A stretch of DNA of 64,000 nt from Streptomyces sp. P9-A4 (lineage in GTDB: Bacteria; Actinomycetota; Actinomycetes; Streptomycetales; Streptomycetaceae). Shown here one piece after another: positions 59,088-64,000 of the stretch. The DNA lies in contig NZ_JAZIFY010000001.1 of NCBI RefSeq assembly GCF_036634195.1, positions 4,164,501 through 4,228,500 on the forward strand, given 5' to 3'. The position numbers and the translations under genes are program-made. How positions within the stretch are numbered: the first letter of the stretch is position 1; each line of letters begins with the position of its first letter. The notes under the pieces are model-generated. The model had not been told where the DNA came from. It ran no database searches and saw only the letters and a list, made by a program, of their open reading frames with translations.

Positions 59088-59738
59088 TCAGCCGGCCGGC
59101 GAGTCGCTGACCTTGCCCACCGGGCTGATCTCCAGCTTCCCGCTGTCCTGGCCGTCAGTGACGGCGAGCGTGCCCGCCGGCCACTTCAGGGTGACGTGCT
59201 TGGTCTCGTTCGGGGGCGTCACCACGATGTCGGTCAGCTTCACGCCGGAGCCGCCGCTGTTGTTGACCGGGAACGTGATGTTGAAGGCGGCGGTCTCGCC
59301 CTCCTTGAGGATCTGCGACACGGCCTGCTCGCCGTTGCGGTCCACGGAGACGGTGTCGCCCAGGGACGTCTTCAGGTCGACACCCGCGAAGCCCCTGATG
59401 CGACAGTCGCCGCCGCTGTTCTTGAAGGAGACGGTGACGACGCCTTCCGTCTTGTCCGTGGTGTTGTCGACGGCGGAGGCCTCGAGGTCGTCGGTGCGGC
59501 AGATGTCGACCTTGCCGCCGCTGTTGTCACCGGTGCCGGTGTCGGCGCCCTGGCCGCTCCCGCCGGTGCCGGTGCCGGCGCTCTGGTCCGCCCCGCCGGT
59601 GCCGCCCGCCTTGTCCGCCGACGCGGTGGGGCTGGCCTGCCCGCCGCCCAACGCGCTGTCGTCGCCGTTGCAGGCGGTGAGCGAGAGTGCGGCCACGAGG
59701 CCGATGGCGGCGACGACGGCCTTGCGGGTGTGCAGCAT
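59088..59738 (-). CDS. DUF4232-type lipoprotein
   Basis: A 216-residue exported protein with lipobox ALSLTAC (Cys23). A Gly/Thr/Ala-rich low-complexity linker (ADQSAGTGTGGSGQGADTG) precedes a DUF4232 domain: CRTDDLEASAVD, VVTVSFKNSGGDCRIRGFAG with the conserved Cys pair, and AFNITFPVNN. Start ATG 59738 after GGGGGAATC. Family function is unknown; members are abundant in Streptomyces envelopes. Divergent from the ECF sigma factor gene. Confidence 0.87.
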   Translation of the reverse strand: MLHTRKAVVAAIGLVAALSLTACNGDDSALGGGQASPTASADKAGGTGGADQSAGTGTGGSGQGADTGTGDNSGGKVDICRTDDLEASAVDNTTDKTEGVVTVSFKNSGGDCRIRGFAGVDLKTSLGDTVSVDRNGEQAVSQILKEGETAAFNITFPVNNSGGSGVKLTDIVVTPPNETKHVTLKWPAGTLAVTDGQDSGKLEISPVGKVSDSPAG

Positions 59739-59920
59739 GATTCCCCCGGGATGCGGTGCGGTCTGTGCGGTCTGGGTGATGCCGTGGTGGGCACTTATTT
59801 GTACCGCGCAGTTAGTTACGAACCGTGAGTGGTCATGTCCGCGTTCAGCCACAGATGGGACCGAGCCCCGGCGGGCGCTGGGGGGCGGGAACCCGCTCGG
59901 CCGGGCGGACACCTACCTAC

Positions 59921-60529
59921 GTGGAGTCCCAACTGAACGACGAACGCATCCGGGCCGGTGATCAGGCGGCGTTCGCCGCGATCTTCGACGAGCACGCACG
60001 AGTCGTCTACGCGCATGCCATGCGCAGCACGGGCGACTGGGCGCTCGCCGAGGACGTCATGTCGCTGACGTTCCTGGAGGCGTGGCGGCATCGCGAGAAG
60101 CTGCGCGGCGAGGTGCGGAACGTCCGCGCCTGGCTGCTGGGCATCACGACGAACGTCCTGCGCAACACCGCCCGCGCGGCGCGTCGGCACCGCGCGGCCA
60201 TGTCCCGCCTGGCGCCGCCGGAGCCGTTGCCCGACTTCGCGGACGAGGTCGTCGGGCAGCTGGCGGACGCGCGGAGGCTGGCCGTCGTCGCCGACGCCCT
60301 GGGACGCCTCAAGCGGGGCGAGCGCGAGGTGTTCGGCCTGATCGTGTGGTCCGGCCTCGGATACGCGGAGGCGTCGGAGGCCCTGGGGATACCGGTGGGC
60401 ACGGTGCGCTCCCGCCTTTCGCGGGCGAGGCGGAAGCTGCGCGGACTGGTGGCGACGGAACTGGGGGAGGGGCCGGGGCCGGTGGAGCTGGGGACGGCGC
60501 GTGGCGGAGAGGTAAGGAGCGCGGGATGA
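59921..60529 (+). CDS. ECF-type RNA polymerase sigma factor
   Basis: A 202-residue sigma factor with region 2 (FDEHARVVYAHAMRSTGDWA, LAEDVMSLTFLEAWRHREKL) and region 4 (LGYAEASEALGIPVGTVRSR then LSRARRKLRG). Start GTG 59921 chosen because homology begins there; the frame is open upstream to 59825. It overlaps the next gene by 4 bases (ATGA), a typical sigma factor-membrane partner arrangement. Target genes unknown. Confidence 0.9.
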   Translation: MESQLNDERIRAGDQAAFAAIFDEHARVVYAHAMRSTGDWALAEDVMSLTFLEAWRHREKLRGEVRNVRAWLLGITTNVLRNTARAARRHRAAMSRLAPPEPLPDFADEVVGQLADARRLAVVADALGRLKRGEREVFGLIVWSGLGYAEASEALGIPVGTVRSRLSRARRKLRGLVATELGEGPGPVELGTARGGEVRSAG

Positions 60530-61557
60530 ACCGGGAACGGGACGAGGAGCGGGAGCGGTACGAGCGGGCGGAGGCGCTGCGGGTGCTGCCCTCGACGCCG
60601 GACCCCGAGCTGCCGGCGGGGCGCCTGGAGGCGCGCCGTCGGCACCTCTTGGCCGAGCTCGAGCGGGAGGCTGAGCCGGCCGCTGTCGGCGAGGAGTCGA
60701 GGCGGGGATGGCGGCGGCCGCGTATCGCCTTCGCGGTGGGCGCGACCACGGCCGTCCTCGGTCTTGGTCTCGCCCTGGGGCTGTACGGCTCCCCGGCTCT
60801 CCGCGATGCCCCGCCTCCGGCTTCCGCAGGGTCCGTCCGGCTGCTTGAGCGGGCGGCGCTGGCGGCTGCGGCGAGACCTCAAGTGCCGGTGAGCGCGGGC
60901 CAGTACGCGTACATGAAAGTGACCGGTCACACGACGGTCCTCTCGGAGAACGCGAGCGGGGGGATGGACCGTATGCGGGAGGCGGAGGACATGGAGCAGT
61001 GGACCTCGGTGGACGGCAGCCGGCCGACCCTCCAACGCAAGGACGGCCAGGACACGATGCTGCCCAGCGGGCCGGACGGCGGGAGCCTGCACTCCCCGAC
61101 GTACGCGTACGCAGCCGGCCTGCCCACGGACCCGGGGGCTCTGCTGAAGCTGATCCACGAGGACGCTGAGGAGAACCACGGGGCGGGCAGCGGCTCGACG
61201 ACGGGGCCGGACCAGGCGGCGTTCATCGCGATCGGGGACCTCCTGCGCAGCGCGGTCGTGCCGCCCGGGACGACGGCGGCCCTCTACCGGGCGGCGACCC
61301 GTATCCCGGGAGTGGTGGTCGTCCCCGACGCCGTGGACGCGGCCGGCCGCAGGGGGACGGCGGTGGCGCGCGTGCATGACGGCGAACGCGCGGAATGGAT
61401 CTTCGACAGGGCGACGGCCCGCTTCCTGGGCACCCGCACGGTCCTCACCGAGGACAGCGCGTGGGGGAGGAGGGGAACGGTCGTCGCGTCCCTGGCCGTC
61501 ACGGGAAGCGGCATCAGTGATACGGCGGGTGGGACCCCGGTGGTGAGGGACCGCTGA
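60526..61557 (+). CDS. CU044_5270-family single-pass membrane protein, sigma-factor partner
   Basis: A 343-residue protein with a charged N-terminal cytosolic part (about 65 residues), one transmembrane helix ([20 protein letters not shown]) and a large extracytoplasmic domain containing [11 protein letters not shown] and [20 protein letters not shown] segments of the CU044_5270 family. It is translationally coupled to the ECF sigma factor, so it may act as its anti-sigma or sensor partner, though no zinc-type anti-sigma motif is visible. A terminator hairpin follows. Confidence 0.85.
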   Translation: MNRERDEERERYERAEALRVLPSTPDPELPAGRLEARRRHLLAELEREAEPAAVGEESRRGWRRPRIAFAVGATTAVLGLGLALGLYGSPALRDAPPPASAGSVRLLERAALAAAARPQVPVSAGQYAYMKVTGHTTVLSENASGGMDRMREAEDMEQWTSVDGSRPTLQRKDGQDTMLPSGPDGGSLHSPTYAYAAGLPTDPGALLKLIHEDAEENHGAGSGSTTGPDQAAFIAIGDLLRSAVVPPGTTAALYRAATRIPGVVVVPDAVDAAGRRGTAVARVHDGERAEWIFDRATARFLGTRTVLTEDSAWGRRGTVVASLAVTGSGISDTAGGTPVVRDR

Positions 61558-61570
61558 CTGCGCGGATGGC

Positions 61571-61598
61571 GGGGGCGGCGGACCGCGCCGCCGCCCCC
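61571..61598 (+). terminator. intrinsic terminator after the sigma/membrane pair
   Basis: GGGGGCGGCG and its complement form a 10-bp stem around an 8-base loop, 13 bases past the stop. The rest of the 308-base gap to the kinase shows nothing else. Confidence 0.65.
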
Positions 61599-61865
61599 GT
61601 GAGACCGGCTGCGCGTCGCCCATGGCCCGGGCGGACGACGCCGGAGAACAGATCCGCAGACCGGGGCGGTCGGGGACGGCGAAGTTCCGTCCATGGCTCG
61701 GACCGTCCCCGATGACGTCCGCAGCCTGGTTGCCCTGCCGCCAGAGGCCGTGCTCACACTGCTGGTTCGCCGAGTTGAAGGGTGGCCGCGATTGCACGTC
61801 GGCCTTTCCTAACTGAAGGCCCGTGAATATCCTCGGAGTTCAGCGGAGCGGGGAGGGGCGCGGCC

Positions 61866-63401
61866 TTGGACGAACTCGGACCGAGCGATCCCCGGAGCGT
61901 CGGCCCGTACAGGCTCCTCGGCAGACTCGGCAGTGGCGGAATGGGCCGTGTCTATCTCGGCAGGTCTCCCTCCGGCCGCAGGGTTGCAGTCAAGGTGGTC
62001 AGGGACGAGATCGCCGACGATCCCGGATTCCGTGCGCGCTTCCGGCGGGAGGCCGAGCTGGCGATGAGGGTCGGAGGTTTCTGGACAGCGGCTGTAGTGG
62101 AAGCGGACCCCGGCGCCTCCGAACCGTGGATCGCGAGCGAGTACATCCCCGGGCCCTCCCTGCAGCGCAGAATCGCCGACGACGGCCCCTTCTCAGCGGC
62201 CGAGGTACGTGATCTCGGTGTCGGACTGGCGGAGGCACTGGCCTCGATCCACGCGCTGGGCCTGGTCCATCGCGACCTGAAACCCTCCAACGTTCTGCTG
62301 GCGGATACCGGCCCGCGCGTCATCGATTTCGGCATCTCCAAGGCCCTGGAAGGCTCCGGCGCAAGCACAGCCCTCACCCACACGGGCGTGGTCATCGGCA
62401 CCCCCGGCTTCATGTCGCCCGAGCAAGCCACCGGCGCGAAGGTCGGCACGGCCAGCGACGTCTTCTCCCTCGGGGCGGTCCTTGCGTACGCCGCCACCGG
62501 CACCGAGCCCTTCGGCGCCGGTACACCCGTCGCTCTGCTCTACCGGGTCGTCAGCGAAGAGCCGGACCTGTCAGCCGTTCCATACGAACTGCGCCACGCG
62601 ATTGCGCTGTGCCTCGCGAAGGACCCGGCACGCAGGCCTTCGCCAGGAGCGCTGGTCGCCCTGCTCACGGATGGTGAACACCCGACCGAGCCTGTTCCCG
62701 CGCCGTTGTCCACGGTCGCGTATACGCGCAATGCTGACGCGGCCGGCGGGGCAGGACCGGAGACCTCCGCGAGGGCGGGCGTCGAGGAGGCTCACGCCGA
62801 TACGCCGCTGGAGCTTGTCGACGGCGGTGGGGCCCGCTTCCGGGAGATACGGTTGCGGCGCTTGTTCGACGCCTTCATGTGGTTGGCGGTGCTCGGGGCG
62901 ATCCCCCTGGGTTTGGCCATCACCCGGGGCATCGACGTGGTTGCCAACTGGGTTGTCGTCCTGGCCGTTTACCTCACCTTCGCAGTGCCCGTCGCCGTCT
63001 ACTTCTGGGCGGCCTGTCGCCCCTTCCGGGAGGCCTCCGAACTGAGCGTCGGCCGCAATGGAGTCGCCCTCCGGCGCGGCCATGACACTGCCGAACTACC
63101 CTGGCGCGAGTTTGAACGCGTCCTGGTCTCGGTCGGCTCGGCTCCGTACTCCGTCACTCTTTTCTGCCGCTTCCGCTCCCCGGGCGAAATTGACATCACC
63201 AGTCTTCCGGCCAAGAAGATCGCCACCCGTCCGCCCTTGGTGACCTTCACCCTCCTGGCTCTCAACCGGGCCGAGCGCAACGCCTCATGCTCGGAAATAC
63301 ACCAAGCACTCGGTACATTCGCCCCGCCCGGCGTCTACCGGCCGCATCCCAAGGTCCTCAAGCGGACTGCCCTTCAAACCTCGACTCGTCGAACTCCCTG
63401 A
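61866..63401 (+). CDS. membrane Ser/Thr protein kinase (PASTA-less, two TM helices)
   Basis: A 511-residue Hanks-type kinase starting at TTG 61866, which follows GGGGAGGGGCGCGGCC. Kinase motifs are complete: GRLGSGGMGRVYLG, the ATP lysine in RVAVKVV, HRDLKPSNVLL with the catalytic Asp, DFGISKALE, GTPGFMSPEQATG (activation segment) and SDVFSLGAVLAYAATG. Two transmembrane helices (FMWLAVLGAIPLGLAI, VVVLAVYLTFAVPVAVYFWA) separate it from a C-terminal PH-like domain (SVGRNGVALRRGHDTAELPW). No extracellular sensor is evident, so its signal may be internal. Confidence 0.92.
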   Translation: MDELGPSDPRSVGPYRLLGRLGSGGMGRVYLGRSPSGRRVAVKVVRDEIADDPGFRARFRREAELAMRVGGFWTAAVVEADPGASEPWIASEYIPGPSLQRRIADDGPFSAAEVRDLGVGLAEALASIHALGLVHRDLKPSNVLLADTGPRVIDFGISKALEGSGASTALTHTGVVIGTPGFMSPEQATGAKVGTASDVFSLGAVLAYAATGTEPFGAGTPVALLYRVVSEEPDLSAVPYELRHAIALCLAKDPARRPSPGALVALLTDGEHPTEPVPAPLSTVAYTRNADAAGGAGPETSARAGVEEAHADTPLELVDGGGARFREIRLRRLFDAFMWLAVLGAIPLGLAITRGIDVVANWVVVLAVYLTFAVPVAVYFWAACRPFREASELSVGRNGVALRRGHDTAELPWREFERVLVSVGSAPYSVTLFCRFRSPGEIDITSLPAKKIATRPPLVTFTLLALNRAERNASCSEIHQALGTFAPPGVYRPHPKVLKRTALQTSTRRTP

Positions 63402-63438
63402 ACGCGGCCAGGTGGGTGGGCGCCGCAAAGCTGGGGGA

Positions 63439-63567
63439 GTGCGCAACGGGCGTCTCCAGAAGGTGCCCGTCCCGTACAACCAGATCATGAACATCACCGG
63501 CGTCTACAACACCCACGCCTCGGCGCTGGGCCCGTTCCGGCACGTCGGGCGAGGCGGTGGCCGGTGA
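63439..63567 (+). CDS. short high-GC3 frame, possible fragment
   Basis: A 42-codon frame (GTG 63439 to TGA 63567) reading VRNGRLQKVPVPYNQIMNIT then GVYNTHASALGPF has strong third-position G/C bias, unlike the opposite strand. It may be a gene remnant. No family recognised; could be chance. Confidence 0.25.
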   Translation: MRNGRLQKVPVPYNQIMNITGVYNTHASALGPFRHVGRGGGR

Positions 63568-63579
63568 TCCCGTCCCGTC

Positions 63580-63948
63580 TCAGTTCCCGTCCGGGGTCCA
63601 GGCCGGTACGGCGGCATCCGTCCTCATGAACGGCTCCACGAGCACCACGTACTGCTCCTCGGTCAGCTTCCCGCGCTTGCGGACCGCCCGCGCCGCGATC
63701 CCGCACGCGGAGATCGCGTCCGAGTGCAGGCCGTTCCGGGATTCCGTCAGCTCGTCGGCACGGGGGAGCAGCGCGGATCGCACCGCGCGGTTGATCGACG
63801 AGTTCTCCGACGCGGACACCTTGGCCTCGCGGCTCGCCTCGCGGCCCCCGGTCGACCTTCGGTTCACCATCTCGTCGAACACCGTCGCCAGCGTGGCGGG
63901 CGGCAACGCCGTCGCGGTCTCGATGAAGCGGGCGGTCACGGGGTCCAT
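63580..63948 (-). CDS. hypothetical helical protein
   Basis: A 122-residue protein beginning MDPVTARFIETATALPPATL with GGAGGCACCCGCG before ATG 63948, a good ribosome site. It is mostly helical, with a central basic segment (RRSTGGREASREAKVSASEN) and ends VPAWTPDGN. No signal peptide, membrane helix or recognised domain. It is convergent with the kinase gene. Function unknown. Confidence 0.65.
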   Translation of the reverse strand: MDPVTARFIETATALPPATLATVFDEMVNRRSTGGREASREAKVSASENSSINRAVRSALLPRADELTESRNGLHSDAISACGIAARAVRKRGKLTEEQYVVLVEPFMRTDAAVPAWTPDGN

Positions 63949-64000
63949 CGCGGGTGCCTCCTGCTGGGGGTGTGGGGCCCCGGGGAGAGTCCCGGCCCGG

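Overview
The window is high-GC actinobacterial DNA, almost certainly from a Streptomyces chromosome. The evidence is strong G/C bias at third codon positions, many GTG and TTG starts, mycothiol-type enzymes, HrcA/CIRCE control of groEL, and a gene order (threonine synthase, MoaD-like protein, cold-shock protein, lone groEL) that I recall from the S. coelicolor core. No rRNA, tRNA, CRISPR array or transposase was recognised.

Region 1 (1-24 kb) is mostly housekeeping. It holds glucosyl-3-phosphoglycerate synthase, a SAM-I riboswitch in front of thrC with a small sulfur carrier behind it, cspA, and groEL under two tandem CIRCE operators. Two coupled secreted paralogues, an SRPBCC protein, a methyltransferase, a substrate-binding protein without a signal peptide and an N-terminally shortened Eis-like acetyltransferase follow. 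Next come a secreted S33 peptidase, a MurNAc recycling set (PTS EIIBC, murQ, RpiR regulator), a Gtr-type membrane glycosylation trio, and a possible chloramphenicol resistance pair (phosphotransferase and MFS exporter).

Region 2 (24.2-32.1 kb) is one 2,484-residue secreted protein built from two copies of a ~1,080-residue Ala-rich coiled-coil module. It ends in what looks like a type 27 polymorphic toxin domain, followed 19 bases later by a candidate immunity gene. It looks like an in-frame fusion of two paralogous toxin genes.

Region 3 (33-54 kb) is the most interesting part. After an MFS exporter with CsoR-like operator palindromes and a trans-sulfuration enzyme closed by an intrinsic terminator, a TTGACA/TAGATT promoter heads 14 codirectional, often overlapping genes. 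These are a MaoC-like protein, two SAM methyltransferases, an AurF-like diiron oxygenase, a class II aaRS-like amino acid:carrier-protein ligase, AcpS, an ACP, a complete SAM-regeneration set (metK, adenosine-kinase-like PfkB protein, metH, metF, ahcY), a DinB/MPI-fold protein, and an A-Ox-T-TE NRPS closely resembling indigoidine synthetase. This looks like a specialised-metabolite cluster that carries its own methyl-cycle supply. I do not recognise the product.

Region 4 (54.2-64 kb) is regulatory and envelope genes: a SigJ-like ECF sigma factor, a small membrane protein, two lipoproteins, an HTH protein, a mycothiol-dependent-type enzyme, an ECF sigma factor with a coupled CU044_5270-type membrane protein, a membrane Ser/Thr kinase, and a small hypothetical protein at the edge.
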